Shown: positions 34,402-43,403, counted from the first letter of the stretch. The stretch: DNA of 51,018 nucleotides from Desulfarculus sp. (GCA_003605055.1 QZKP01000010.1:1-51018), one strand, 5' to 3'. Notes: a model not told the origin generated them from the sequence alone. Numbers and translations are program-made.

Positions 34402-35889
34402 TTAACCTTTTTTTTCGAAAAGCAAGACCCAGGCTTTATGCAGGACAATGAGCACGGTCAGCCCCAGAAACACGGCCGCAATGGGGCGCGTGAGGAAGAT
34501 GGCCCAGGATCCACCCGATACCATCAGAGACTGCCGCAGCCCCTCCTCGGCGATGGGGCCCAAGATCAGCCCCATCACGATGGGGGCCAGAGGGAACCCC
34601 AGCTTGATTAAAAAATAGCCCAGCACCCCGAAAATCAAGGCCAACCCCACGTCGAACAGCGACGAGTCGAGTGCATAGGCCCCCACGAAGCAGACCACCA
34701 GGATAATCGGCACCAAGATCGCCTCGCGCAGCTTAAGAATAGCGGCAAAGGGGCCTGCCACAAAGTAGCCGAATGCCAACACCAGGAAATAGGTGGCCAC
34801 CATGGTGATGAAGATGCCGTAAACCAAGGGCGCAGACTCGACAAAGAGGGAGGGGCCGGGGATGAGCCCGTGCACCAGGAAGGCGCCCAGCATGATGGCG
34901 GTGATGGGGTCGCCTGGGATGCCCAAGGTCAACAGCGGAATCAGGGCTCCACCGGTGACCGCGTTGTTTGATGATTCCGAGGCGATCACGCCCTCTATCT
35001 CGCCGGTGCCGAACTTCTCCGGGTTTTTCGATGATCGCTTGGCCTCGGAGTAGGAGACGAAGGAGGCGATGGCCGCCCCGGTGCCCGGAATGGCCCCCAC
35101 AATGGTGCCAATCAAGGAAGACTTGAGAAGAGTCAGCTTGTGGCGAAACGCCTCCCGAAAGGTGCTAAGCAAACCGGTTTTACCAGCTATTCTCAGCAGG
35201 GAGGCCTTCTTGGCGCCCTGCTCGGTGAGAATAAGGGCCTGGGAGACGGCGAACAGCCCCACCAATACCGGCAGAAGCGGCACTCCCCTGGTCAGTTCCA
35301 GGATGCCGAAGGTGTAGCGGTTCACCGTGCCCATCTTGTCCTGGCCGATGCAAGACAAAAACAGCCCCAAGGTGCCCATGATCAAGCCCTTGAGAAACGA
35401 CTTGCGGCTGCTGGAGGTGATGACCATGATGATGCCGAACACCGCGATGGCAAAGTATTCGCAATAGCTGAAGCGAAGAGCTGCTTCAGCGATTAACGGC
35501 GCGCTAAAGCTCAAGACGAACACGCTGAACAGGCCTCCCAGGAAGGAGGCGACCACCGCCATGCTCAGGGCCTGGTGGGCTTCCCCCTTTTGGGCCATGG
35601 GGAAGCCATCCAGCACCGTGCAGATGGCCGCCGGGGTGCCCGGCGTGTTGATGAGTATGGCGCTCACTGCCCCGCCGTAGAAGGCCCCGCAGTAAACCGC
35701 CACCAGCATGGAAATGCCCAAAATGGGCTCCATGCCGAAGGTCAACGGCAACAATACCGTGACCCCCACCGTGGCCCCTATCCCGGGCAATACGCCCACG
35801 ATGATCCCCAGCGGCACGCTGGTAAGAAGTATCAGCAGAACCTTGGGGTCCAGCAGGGTACCAAGTGCGTTTAGTAGGTCGGCGCCCAT
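34402..35889 (-). CDS. tctA: Tripartite tricarboxylate transporter, large membrane subunit TctA (second system)
   Basis: This 495-residue membrane protein has TctA motifs: IIVGVLPGIGATVGVTVLLP near residues 29-48, the mirrored SSLIGTIVGAIPGTGAAIAS near 255, and TLGIPGDPITAIMLGAFLVH. Length and helix pattern match the first TctA (2531-4039), but the sequences differ clearly, so the two systems are old paralogues, not a recent copy. It follows tctB2 by 18 bp and forms the membrane pore for the solute caught by the TctC at 36478-37446. The upstream operon genes (PAPS-reductase-like, beta-propeller) suggest a sulfur-containing or aromatic acid as solute, which is inference. Confidence 0.95.
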   Translation of the reverse strand: MGADLLNALGTLLDPKVLLILLTSVPLGIIVGVLPGIGATVGVTVLLPLTFGMEPILGISMLVAVYCGAFYGGAVSAILINTPGTPAAICTVLDGFPMAQKGEAHQALSMAVVASFLGGLFSVFVLSFSAPLIAEAALRFSYCEYFAIAVFGIIMVITSSSRKSFLKGLIMGTLGLFLSCIGQDKMGTVNRYTFGILELTRGVPLLPVLVGLFAVSQALILTEQGAKKASLLRIAGKTGLLSTFREAFRHKLTLLKSSLIGTIVGAIPGTGAAIASFVSYSEAKRSSKNPEKFGTGEIEGVIASESSNNAVTGGALIPLLTLGIPGDPITAIMLGAFLVHGLIPGPSLFVESAPLVYGIFITMVATYFLVLAFGYFVAGPFAAILKLREAILVPIILVVCFVGAYALDSSLFDVGLALIFGVLGYFLIKLGFPLAPIVMGLILGPIAEEGLRQSLMVSGGSWAIFLTRPIAAVFLGLTVLIVLHKAWVLLFEKKG

Positions 35890-35907
35890 AGTGCAGCCTT
35901 CGCCGCT

Positions 35908-36384
35908 TTAGAAAATAATCCCCGCCGGCAACCAAACCTCCAAGAGGTTCTCGAACAGCAGGTAGATGCTTAGGGTGATGGCCGGCGGCAGCAGGATCAG
36001 CTTCCAGAGCTTGCGCTCGCCTAAAAGGAGCAGGCTTAGGGCCAGAAAGGCCATGGTGGAAACGATGTAGCCCAGGACGGTGGCCAGGTAGACATAGACC
36101 AGGAAGGACGCGAACATCAAGGCCGGCCGCAGGTGCCACAGGGCCGGAGGCGGCGCCAAGGTGGGCTTGGAGTTGCCAAGCAGATTCTTGAGGGACAGGG
36201 CCACGAGGCAGGCCGCTTGCACGGCAAGAGCGATCAAAAGCAGCCGGGGCATGAAGGTGGGGCCCACGTCACGGGCCCGCTCGAGTATTTCCTGGCCCGT
36301 GAAATGATAAGACAGCCAATAAAAGGGCGCCACAAAGGCCAGCAGCCCGATGCCGAATACCAGATCTCGTTGTATCTGGCTCAC
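35908..36384 (-). CDS. tctB: Tripartite tricarboxylate transporter, small membrane subunit TctB (second system)
   Basis: This 158-residue protein has four membrane segments: LLAFVAPFYWLSYHFTGQEI, a second near residues 47-66, then LMFASFLVYVYLATVLGYIV and a double C-terminal helix ending LEVWLPAGIIF. This is the size and topology of TctB. The assignment rests on its place between tctC and tctA. The gene is preceded in the tctC-tctB gap by paired GGCCGGCC repeats that can form a hairpin. Confidence 0.87.
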   Translation of the reverse strand: MSQIQRDLVFGIGLLAFVAPFYWLSYHFTGQEILERARDVGPTFMPRLLLIALAVQAACLVALSLKNLLGNSKPTLAPPPALWHLRPALMFASFLVYVYLATVLGYIVSTMAFLALSLLLLGERKLWKLILLPPAITLSIYLLFENLLEVWLPAGIIF

Positions 36385-36398
36385 AAGTCTCCTCCTCA

Positions 36399-36430
36399 GG
36401 CGAGGCCGGCCACATTCGGCGAGGCCGGCC
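36399..36430. repeat. Two 13-bp direct repeats / GGCCGGCC hairpin in the tctC2-tctB2 gap
   Basis: GGCGAGGCCGGCC occurs at 36399-36411 and 36418-36430 (period 19). Each unit ends in the self-complementary GGCCGGCC, so the two can pair with each other over 8 bp. This is analogous to the palindrome at 4567-4594 in the first TTT operon and may limit expression of the membrane subunits relative to the binding protein. Confidence 0.55.
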
Positions 36431-36477
36431 GCGCCCTGGAGTTGGAGGTTGCCGGAGCCCCGGCCGAGACGGGTTCT

Positions 36478-37446
36478 TTATTTCTTCTGCTCGGCCGCGA
36501 AGGTTCGGAAATACTTCTGGTCCGCGGCGATCTTGGCCGCAAAGGCCTTGGCGTCCAGGTAGGCCACCGGCTGTTTGGCCTTGGCCATGGCCTTGTTAAA
36601 GCCGTCGTTGGCGCAGGCCTTGGCAAAGGATTCCCTCAGCTTGGCCAACACATCCGCCGCCAGGCCCTTGGGCGCGAAGACGCCGGTCCACACCTGGGGA
36701 TAGGTTTTGATGCCGAACTCCTCCACGGTGGGCACCTGGGGCGCCAGCCCCATGCGCTTGGTGGCGAACAGAGCCAGGATTTTTATCTTGCCGCCCTGGG
36801 CCAGCTTCAGGGCCGGGGCCAGCACCGCCGGAGCCGCATCCACGTGGCCGCCCACCACGGCGGTGACGCCGGGGCGCAGGCCCTTGTAGGGAACGCCAAT
36901 CATGGTGAACCCGCCGTACTGCTCCAGGGCCTTCATGGCCAAATAGGGCACGCTGCCCACGCCGGGATGGCCGTATTTCACCTGGCCCGAGTTTTTCTTG
37001 GCGTAGGCCAAGAACTCCTTGAGGTTCTTATAGGGCGTCTTGGGGTTGGCGATGAGCACCATGGGCAGATAGGTGAACTGGCAGATCGGCACCAGGTCGC
37101 TGGTTTTATAAGGCAGGCCCTTGGCGAAGATGGGCTGGGTCAAGGCCGGCCCAATGGGTAAGGAGCCCAGCACATAGCCGTCTGGTTTGGCCTGGGCCAC
37201 CTCGGCCGCCCCTATGGTGCCCTGGCCGCCGGCTTTGTTTATCACCTTTACCGGCACGCCCAGTTGCTTGCCGGCCGCCTCGGCCAGCAGGCGCGAGGCT
37301 ATGTCGCCGCCCGAACCGGCCGGCCAGGGATAGATCAGTTGGATGGGTTTGTCGGGAAAGCCCCCCGCCAGAGCCCGGATGGCGGGCAGGGCTACCAAGC
37401 CCCCGGCCAGCACCAGGGCCAGGGTAAAAAGAAGCGTCCTTTTCAT
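36478..37446 (-). CDS. tctC: Tripartite tricarboxylate transporter, solute-binding protein TctC (second system)
   Basis: The start ATG 37444-37446 is preceded by GGGAGGGAG, giving 322 residues; an earlier start at 37476 is possible but lacks a good ribosome site. The signal peptide is MKRTLLFTLALVLAGGLVAL with cleavage near RALAGG. The mature N-terminus FPDKPIQLIYPWPAGSGGDIA carries the PAGSGGD carboxylate loop of the TctC/Bug family, and later QWGH-like contacts (KYGHPGVGSVPYLA) and KNLKEFLAYAK follow. It binds the solute in the periplasm. The aromatic PWP loop differs from the SAGG loop of the first TctC, which suggests a different ligand. Confidence 0.93.
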   Translation of the reverse strand: MKRTLLFTLALVLAGGLVALPAIRALAGGFPDKPIQLIYPWPAGSGGDIASRLLAEAAGKQLGVPVKVINKAGGQGTIGAAEVAQAKPDGYVLGSLPIGPALTQPIFAKGLPYKTSDLVPICQFTYLPMVLIANPKTPYKNLKEFLAYAKKNSGQVKYGHPGVGSVPYLAMKALEQYGGFTMIGVPYKGLRPGVTAVVGGHVDAAPAVLAPALKLAQGGKIKILALFATKRMGLAPQVPTVEEFGIKTYPQVWTGVFAPKGLAADVLAKLRESFAKACANDGFNKAMAKAKQPVAYLDAKAFAAKIAADQKYFRTFAAEQKK

Positions 37447-37496
37447 GGCTACTCTCCCTCCCAAGGGTTTGCGCAAGGCTTCAGCCCGATGTGCGC

Positions 37497-38840
37497 CTAG
37501 CTGTGGAACATCACCTCTTTCATCCAGACCTTGCCCGCTCCATTGATGTACAGCCTGAGTTCTACGCAGGTGGCGTTCGGCGGGGCCACCGCCTCTGCGG
37601 TGTCCAGGGTCCAGTCGTTGTCGCCCAGGTATAGGTCGCCGCGGGGAATATCTGCCATGTCGTAAATCTGTCCGCCGTATTTATCCAAAAAGCACATCAT
37701 GAACGAGGCGGAGCCCTTGACCCCTTCGGTCCTGATCTTGGCGGCCAGCTTGTAGCGCAGGCCGGACCTAACGGCGATGGTCTGCTGCAGATACAAGAAG
37801 CCGTGCCGGTCGAACTCCAGGCCCGGGCAGGGATAGGGCTGGTTGCCCTCGTCCCAGATGACCCGGCCACCGCCCTCGTCATGGCGCCTGGCAAAGTTCC
37901 AATGCCGGGGCAGACCGGTCTTTTGGTCCCGCAGCTTAAAGGATCCGTTTTTGAGCTGGGGCAGAATGGGGCCCACCATGTTGAAGTTGCGATGCAGCCA
38001 GCGGTAGTTGCCCCAGCGGTCCACCTCGATCACCTGATGGTGCTGCTGGTCGCTGACCAGCAGGTTGCCGTTGGACAGCGGCTGGAGGTCATAAAACTTG
38101 GCGAAGTAGTCAACTTTGTATTCCCAGGCAACACGCCCCTCGGGCGTTACCTCGATGACCCGGGCGTTTTTGGAGTCGCAGATCATGGTGTTGCCCGAAT
38201 CCAGGCGCTGGGCGCAGCGGGGCCAGTTGAGCATTGCGGTGCCGCCGTCGCCGTAGGACCAGACGATCTCTTGGTCCCGGTTCACCTCCAGGATCTGGTT
38301 GCGGTCCGAGTCGCTGATCAAGACGTTGCCGTTGGGCAGGAGATGGGCGTTGTGGGGGTGCTCGATGCCCTCGGAGTATTGCCAAAGAACCTTGCCTTGC
38401 CGGTCCACCCGCAGGGCGCGGTTGTTGTTGCGGTCGCAGATGAATAAGGTGCCGTCCCCCAATTCATAGGCGTCGTTGGGATAGCCCAGGTGGGAGCCGT
38501 CCGAGAGCTTGCCTGTGCCGCCGCCCCAGGCGTCGGTGGTAAAAACGATTTGTTTCTCGCGACTGGCCTCGATGACCCGATCATTGGTGGTGTCGGTGAT
38601 GAGGATATTGCCGGCTTGAGTCAGGCGGGCGCTGTGCACAAACGACAGCCGGCCGCCGTCGTCATATTGCCAAACCACGTTGCCCAGCGGGTCAACCTCC
38701 ACCACCTCGCTGCCCAGGCCCAGCTCATCGCCGCCGTCAGCGATGAGAGTGTTGCCATTGGGCAGGCGCACTACGCTGCCGGGGAACTCCACCATGCCCG
38801 GCGCGCCGTGCTCAACCGCGTTGTAGTCGTTGTCTTTCAT
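37497..38840 (-). CDS. Cytoplasmic beta-propeller protein, arylsulfotransferase/NHL-like
   Basis: This 447-residue protein has about six repeating blades, each with an HNAHLLPNGNVLISD-type strand pattern. Examples: VVRLPNGNTLIADGG, SARLTQAGNILITD, AYELGDGTLFICDR, HLLPNGNVLISDSD, RLDSGNTMICDSK and PLSNGNLLVSDQQ. This matches the propeller domain of arylsulfate sulfotransferases and related NHL-like proteins. There is no signal peptide, in contrast to the periplasmic ASST enzymes, so the transfer would be cytoplasmic if enzymatic at all. The C-terminal about 120 residues form a carbohydrate-binding-like jelly roll region (VRSGLRYKLAAKIRTEG). It stands between tctC2 and the PP-loop enzyme gene. 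Function is not established. Confidence 0.7.
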   Translation of the reverse strand: MKDNDYNAVEHGAPGMVEFPGSVVRLPNGNTLIADGGDELGLGSEVVEVDPLGNVVWQYDDGGRLSFVHSARLTQAGNILITDTTNDRVIEASREKQIVFTTDAWGGGTGKLSDGSHLGYPNDAYELGDGTLFICDRNNNRALRVDRQGKVLWQYSEGIEHPHNAHLLPNGNVLISDSDRNQILEVNRDQEIVWSYGDGGTAMLNWPRCAQRLDSGNTMICDSKNARVIEVTPEGRVAWEYKVDYFAKFYDLQPLSNGNLLVSDQQHHQVIEVDRWGNYRWLHRNFNMVGPILPQLKNGSFKLRDQKTGLPRHWNFARRHDEGGGRVIWDEGNQPYPCPGLEFDRHGFLYLQQTIAVRSGLRYKLAAKIRTEGVKGSASFMMCFLDKYGGQIYDMADIPRGDLYLGDNDWTLDTAEAVAPPNATCVELRLYINGAGKVWMKEVMFHS

Positions 38841-38870
38841 GGCCGCTAGCCTTTTTCCGTTTACCTGCGG

Positions 38871-39695
38871 CTACATGTAGCCCAGAGAGCGCAGCTTATC
38901 CATGGCCGCCTCCTTATCCTGACGGCGACCGTCGCGCTCTCCGGTGTTTTCCAGGTCCTGCTCCCAGGCCGGGACTTCAGCGAACTTCTTGCTGGTGCTC
39001 TTGGCGCCCAGGGAGCGGTAGCCCTGGGCGTAGAGCTCGTTGTAGGGCACCCCGAAACCGCGATTGGTGTTCCAAACGTCGCGCTCGGTGAAGTGCAGGA
39101 TGGGGTTTATGCGCCAGTGCCCCGGCGAGAGCTCGCCGGGCTCGCGGTAGGTGAAGTACTCGTCATGGGCCCGGGCGGCCTGCTCGTCCCAGCGCAGCCC
39201 TTGCACCACGGCCTTGATGCCGTGCTCTTCAATGAACTGGTTGAAGGGCACCGTCTTCATCAAGTGGTTGCCCACATAAGATTCAGCTTCGAAGGGGAAC
39301 TCGTCTTCCTCCCACCCCAGGCGCTGGACCTCCGCCTGATTGCGCTGGTTGAGCGCCGCCACCCGTACAGGGGCTCCCAGCTTGCCGCCGGCCGCCTCCA
39401 CCACGTCCTTATTGACGGCCATCACCAAGTTCAGGCCCCACTCGGCCGCATGCTTGTCGATGAAGTCATGTATCTCAGGGAAGTGGTCGTATTCATCGAT
39501 GGACAATACGATCGGCAGCTCTATCCCGTCTTCTGAGCACACCTGACGAAAGAGCCACAGCGCCAAGGTGCTATCCTTGCCACCAGTCCAAGTGATGGCG
39601 ATCTCGTCGCGCTGGAACTTTTTTAGGGCCTCGCGAATAACTTTTTTGGAGTCTTCTATTTTCTTCAGCAACCGGTCTTTGGTTTCCGGGTCCAT
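38871..39695 (-). CDS. PP-loop PAPS reductase / CysD family enzyme
   Basis: Read from ATG 39693-39695 (MDPETKDRLLKKIEDSKKVI), giving 274 residues; a TTG start 33 bp upstream is possible. The PP-loop ATP pyrophosphatase motif TWTGGKDSTLALWLF is at residues 36-50, with the family continuation LSIDEYDHFPEIHDFI. The segment YRSLGAKSTSKKFA is followed by the C-terminal GERDGRRQDKEAAMDKLRSLGYM split near residue 255, typical of the CysD/CysH-like branch. Such proteins adenylate or reduce sulfate and related oxyanions or modify tRNA. The canonical catalytic cysteine of CysH (near the ECG(L/I)H end) is absent, so simple PAPS reduction is doubtful. It lies in the TTT operon after the GntR gene. Confidence 0.78.
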   Translation of the reverse strand: MDPETKDRLLKKIEDSKKVIREALKKFQRDEIAITWTGGKDSTLALWLFRQVCSEDGIELPIVLSIDEYDHFPEIHDFIDKHAAEWGLNLVMAVNKDVVEAAGGKLGAPVRVAALNQRNQAEVQRLGWEEDEFPFEAESYVGNHLMKTVPFNQFIEEHGIKAVVQGLRWDEQAARAHDEYFTYREPGELSPGHWRINPILHFTERDVWNTNRGFGVPYNELYAQGYRSLGAKSTSKKFAEVPAWEQDLENTGERDGRRQDKEAAMDKLRSLGYM

Positions 39696-39764
39696 ATCTA
39701 AATCTGCTCCCGCCTCATGATTGTTCAAGATGACAAGGAAGGCACACGAGGCGCCTTGCTGAAT

Positions 39765-40481
39765 CTATTTTCCGGAATCTTGGCGTAGCGATTTTTCCAA
39801 CTCCATGTAAATCGGCATGATGTCCTCCAAGTGGGAGCGCATCTTCTGCCGGGTGCCAGCGGAGTCGCGTTGACGAACCTTTTCGAATATCTCGGCGTGG
39901 GACTCGATGTCGTGGATAATGCGGTCGGCCGGCTTGATCTTCAGTATCAAGTCCTCAGTGAAGTCCATAAGGATATTCACCAGGATGTCGTACATGGGGT
40001 TTTGGGAGCATCTGGCCAGCAGGCGGTGGAAGTTCACGTTTTGGGCCACGTACTCCTCGCTGGGCCCTATGGGCATGCCCTGGACTGCCTGGGCCAACAG
40101 CGCAATGTCCTGACTAGTGGCCCGAACCGCCGCCAGCTCAGCTACAATGGGCTCGATGGCCAGCCGGACCTCCAAGATATGGGCCGCACTGGCCTTGCCC
40201 AACTTGAGCAGGTCTATCATCACCTGCGACACCGCTTCGTGGCGCATGGGCAGCACGAAGGCTCCGCCCTTGGGACCCCGCTTGATCTCGATCAAGCCGG
40301 CCAGCTCCAAGCTGCGCACCGCCTCGCGCACAATGACGCGGCTGACCCCGAAAATCTCCACCAGCTTGTGCTCGGTGGGAATGCGCTCTCCGGTCAGATA
40401 GCGCCCCTGGAAAATGGAATCCTTTAGCTGCTCGCTCACTTGGTCGGCCAAGCGTGCGCTGCGGAGGGAACGGTAAGGCAT
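39765..40481 (-). CDS. GntR/FadR-family transcriptional regulator
   Basis: This 238-residue regulator has the GntR winged helix (residues 9-75, RLADQVSEQLKDSIFQGRYL then HKLVEIFGVSRVIVREAVRS) and an all-helical FCD effector domain (residues 85-225, VRLAIEPIVAELAAVRA and NFHRLLARCSQNPMYDIL) whose His/Asp residues usually bind a metal and carboxylate ligand. It is the first gene of the operon GntR, PP-loop enzyme, beta-propeller, tctC2, tctB2, tctA2. A perfect palindrome overlaps its promoter at 40513-40528, so it is likely an autorepressor relieved by the imported carboxylic acid. Confidence 0.93.
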   Translation of the reverse strand: MPYRSLRSARLADQVSEQLKDSIFQGRYLTGERIPTEHKLVEIFGVSRVIVREAVRSLELAGLIEIKRGPKGGAFVLPMRHEAVSQVMIDLLKLGKASAAHILEVRLAIEPIVAELAAVRATSQDIALLAQAVQGMPIGPSEEYVAQNVNFHRLLARCSQNPMYDILVNILMDFTEDLILKIKPADRIIHDIESHAEIFEKVRQRDSAGTRQKMRSHLEDIMPIYMELEKSLRQDSGK

Positions 40482-40512
40482 TTCAGCTAGCTCCTATCTC
40501 CCAGGAAAAATT

Positions 40513-40540
40513 TGTATAACGTTATACATTCTTCTGTCAA
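40513..40540 (-). promoter_or_regulatory. Promoter with 16-bp palindromic GntR operator
   Basis: On the minus strand a perfect -35 TTGACA (40535-40540) and -10 TATACA (40513-40518) are separated by 16 bp. The palindrome TGTATAACGTTATACA (40513-40528) covers the -10 and part of the spacer. FadR-type GntR operators are short palindromes of this kind. It lies 32 bp upstream of the gntR start. Confidence 0.75.
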
Positions 40541-40714
40541 GCATTTTATTGCCCCCAGGAGAAGGAAGAACTTACCGGGGGCCCCTGGCCGACTAGCTAG
40601 CGCATTCGCCCCTCGGCCGCGCGGATAGGGAAGCGGCAGCGGGCATCATTGCCCTTGCCGGGTCAGAACAGAAGCGGGGATTCTCCCGCCGCTTCATCGG
40701 CAAAATAGAAGTGG

Positions 40715-41533
40715 ATGGTTTACAAATGGCTGGCCCGCTACAGGGCCGGTGGTCATGACGCTCTGCATAATCGTCCCTCCCGTCCTCGCCGCAGCCCTCG
40801 GCGTCTGCCGGTGGGGCGGGTGGCCACGATCGCGGCCATGCGGCGCATGCGCATGAACTCACCCCAGATAGCCTTTTCTCTTTCCCTGCCTCTTTCCAGC
40901 GTGACCCTGGAGCTGAGGCGCCTGGGGCTGAACCGGTTGCCGCGCTTGGAGCCCAGGCCACCCGTGATCCGTTACGAGTACAAGGCCCCTGGCGACATGA
41001 TTCACCTGGACATCAAGAAGTTGGGGCGGATAGACGGGGTGGGGCATCGTATACACGGCGACCGCTCACGTCGTCAGAGGGGCGCCGGCTGGGAGTATCT
41101 GCACGTGTGCGTGGACGACCACAGCTGCCCGGCCTACACCGAGCTGCTGCCCGATGAGAAGGCCACCACTGCCACTTGCTTTTTGATTCGCGCCGCTGAT
41201 TGGCTGGAGCGGCACGGGGTGAGGGTGCGGCGGGTGATGACCGACAATGGAAGCTGTTACCGGTCCCTTCTCTTCAACACCGCCGTGCAGAGTCTAGGTG
41301 CCCGGCAGGTGCGCACCCGGCCCTATACTCCCAGGACCAACGGCAAGGCCGAGCGCTTCATCCAGACCAGCCTCAGAGAATGGGCCTACAGGCAGGCTTA
41401 CGAGTCATCAGCCGAGCGGGCGGAATATCCCCGCCCCTGGATCGACGAATACAATTACAGGAGGCCCCACTCCTCTTTGAACAGAAAACCCCCAATCACC
41501 AGATTGGAAAACTGTGAACAACCTCCTTGCTAA
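40715..41533 (+). pseudogene. IS481-family transposase, N-terminally truncated
   Basis: The 272-residue frame from ATG 40715 (MVYKWLARYRAGGHDAL) starts inside the helix-turn-helix domain. Full IS481 transposases have about 45 further residues before it, and the upstream frame meets a stop (TAG just 6 bases away). The DDE catalytic core is present: VCVDDHSC region, RVMTDNGSCYRS and the KAERFIQTSLREW motif. A glutamate completes the triad. It may still be read from an internal start but is probably inactive. Terminal inverted repeats could not be identified. It lies between the GntR operon and the acyl-CoA ligase gene. Confidence 0.8.
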
Positions 41534-41555
41534 CAACACCTAGCGGAGTCGCAGG

Positions 41556-41691
41556 GCGGGCGGGAAGTAGCTGCGCGTGTGAGTGGACAACTACAGCCGA
41601 TTGACCTATACCGAGCTGCTGCTCGATGAGAAGACCACCACCGCCACCTGTTTCCTGATTCGGGCCGCCGATTGGCTGGGGCGTCACGTGG
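41556..41691 (+). pseudogene. Fragment of a second IS481-type transposase
   Basis: The about 135-bp segment is homologous to a central part of the transposase above (its YTELL-DEK-TTATCFLIRAADW region). It differs by about one-sixth of bases and has a broken frame at its left end (a stop right after the start-like codon). It ends just short of the stop of the acyl-CoA ligase gene at 41703. It is debris of an older or related copy. Confidence 0.65.
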
Positions 41692-41702
41692 CCCCGCGCG
41701 GC

Positions 41703-43403
41703 TCAGAGCAGCCGGCGCAGAATCTTGTTGGTGCCCCCGCTGCGGGGCAGGGCGTCGCGGATATCCACCACCTTGGGCACCTTGTAATAGGACATCTTGT
41801 CCTTGGCCCAGCGCATGATCTCCGCGGGCTCCACCTTGCCCTTGTACTTGTCCTTGAGCACCACCACGGCCTTTATCACCTGGCCCTTGTTTTCGTCCGG
41901 CACGCCGGTGACACCGCTGCATTCGATGGCGGGGTGGGTGTTCAAGAACATCTCCACCTCGTCCGGAAACACCGAATAGCCGGCGACCTTGATCATCTCC
42001 TTCTTGCGCCCCAGCCAGTAGAGGTAACCTTCCTCATCGAACTTGCCGGTGTCGCCGGTGTAGAGCCAGCCGTCCACCAGGGCCTCGGCGGTCTCCTGGG
42101 GCTTGTGCCAGTAGCCCTTGAAGTTGGCCGGGCCCTTGATGGCTATCTCTCCCACCTCGCCGATTGGCAGTATCTTCTCCCGGTCCTCCAGGGACACGAT
42201 CTTGAATTCGGTGCCGTAGGTGGGTATGCCGCAACAGATCTCGCCTAGGGGCCCGAACTTGGCCGGACGGTCCAGGGGCATGAAGGTGTCGCCGGTATGG
42301 GTCTCGGTGAGGCCGTAGGAAGTTTCGGCGATCTTGGCGCCGGGCGCTATGCGCTTGCTCCAGGCCTCGACTATTTGCTTGGTAAGCGGCAGGCCCACCG
42401 AGGTGATCAGGTTTTTCTGCACGCAGCTCAGATCGTATTTATCCGAATCCGGCGCCTCCATCATGCCGGTGTTCATCCTGGTGACCGTGGCCAGGTATTG
42501 GGGCTGGTAGCGCTCGATGGTCTGCATGGCCAACTCGGGGGCGAAGTGCGGCAGCATCACCTGGGTTAGGCCCTCGTAGATGTGGCTGTTGAGCTGCAGC
42601 AGACCGGCGATGTGATAGATGGGGGCCATCTGTATGGTCGTGAGGTGGTCCACATGTCCCCGCAGGTCATGGAAGGCGACCTCCGCGCGGCAGGCCGCCT
42701 TGTACAGCACGTTGAGGTGGGTGTGGATGGCTCCCTTGGGCAGGCCGGTGGTGCCGCCGGTGTATTGCAGCAGGGCCGCGTCGTTTTCGAGATCGATGTC
42801 CACGCCGGCCGGAGTCGGGGCATGCTCTCTGAATATATCCAGCAGCTCCACGGATCCCGGGGCGTAGGCGCGCTGGCCGGCGAACTGCCCCGGGGCCTCG
42901 GAGAGGTGACCGGGGTCCAGGAAATCCCGGAACCCGGTTACCACCAATTTTTCTATCTTAACCTTCGGCAAGGTGGCGTTGACCACCTCCAGGTATTCAT
43001 CCAGGCATACCAGAATCCTGGCGCCCGAATCATTGAGCTGGTAGGCCAACTCCATCTCCTTGAAGGCGGGGCTGCAGGCGGTGGTGACGGCCCCGGCCTT
43101 GCCGATGCCCATGTAGACCACCGCGAAGCCGGGCGAGGTGGGCATGAAGATCGCCACCCGGTCGCCCTTTTTGATGCCGGCCTCCAGCAAAAACTGAGCG
43201 AAGGAGTTGGACCAGTCGTTGAATTGCCGGTAGCTGATTTCGGTACCGAAGAAGATCATGGCCGCGCGGTCGGGGAACTCCTGGCTGTGCTTTTCCAGAT
43301 ACCCGACCAGGGGCAGCCCAGGGTAAGTGAAACGCAGCTCCCGGGGCATGTCTTTAGGCCAATTTTTGTCTCGCCATAAATGGTTGGCGTATGGGTTATC
43401 CAT
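41703..43403 (-). CDS. Long-chain-type acyl-CoA ligase (AMP-binding)
   Basis: This 566-residue ANL enzyme has the adenylation core: YTGGTTGLPKGAIHTHLNV near residue 210 (P-loop), YGLTETHTGDT near 343 (A5), LYTGDTGKFDEEGYLYWLGRKKEMIKVAGYSV split near residue 450 (motifs A7-A8) and PKVVDIRDALPRSGGTNKILRR with the catalytic Lys at the C-terminus. It activates a carboxylic acid to acyl-CoA. In this cluster the candidate substrate is 4-hydroxybutyrate or another short hydroxy acid brought in by the TRAP transporter; this is inference. It is the most distal gene of the minus-strand set. Confidence 0.92.
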   Translation of the reverse strand: MDNPYANHLWRDKNWPKDMPRELRFTYPGLPLVGYLEKHSQEFPDRAAMIFFGTEISYRQFNDWSNSFAQFLLEAGIKKGDRVAIFMPTSPGFAVVYMGIGKAGAVTTACSPAFKEMELAYQLNDSGARILVCLDEYLEVVNATLPKVKIEKLVVTGFRDFLDPGHLSEAPGQFAGQRAYAPGSVELLDIFREHAPTPAGVDIDLENDAALLQYTGGTTGLPKGAIHTHLNVLYKAACRAEVAFHDLRGHVDHLTTIQMAPIYHIAGLLQLNSHIYEGLTQVMLPHFAPELAMQTIERYQPQYLATVTRMNTGMMEAPDSDKYDLSCVQKNLITSVGLPLTKQIVEAWSKRIAPGAKIAETSYGLTETHTGDTFMPLDRPAKFGPLGEICCGIPTYGTEFKIVSLEDREKILPIGEVGEIAIKGPANFKGYWHKPQETAEALVDGWLYTGDTGKFDEEGYLYWLGRKKEMIKVAGYSVFPDEVEMFLNTHPAIECSGVTGVPDENKGQVIKAVVVLKDKYKGKVEPAEIMRWAKDKMSYYKVPKVVDIRDALPRSGGTNKILRRLL

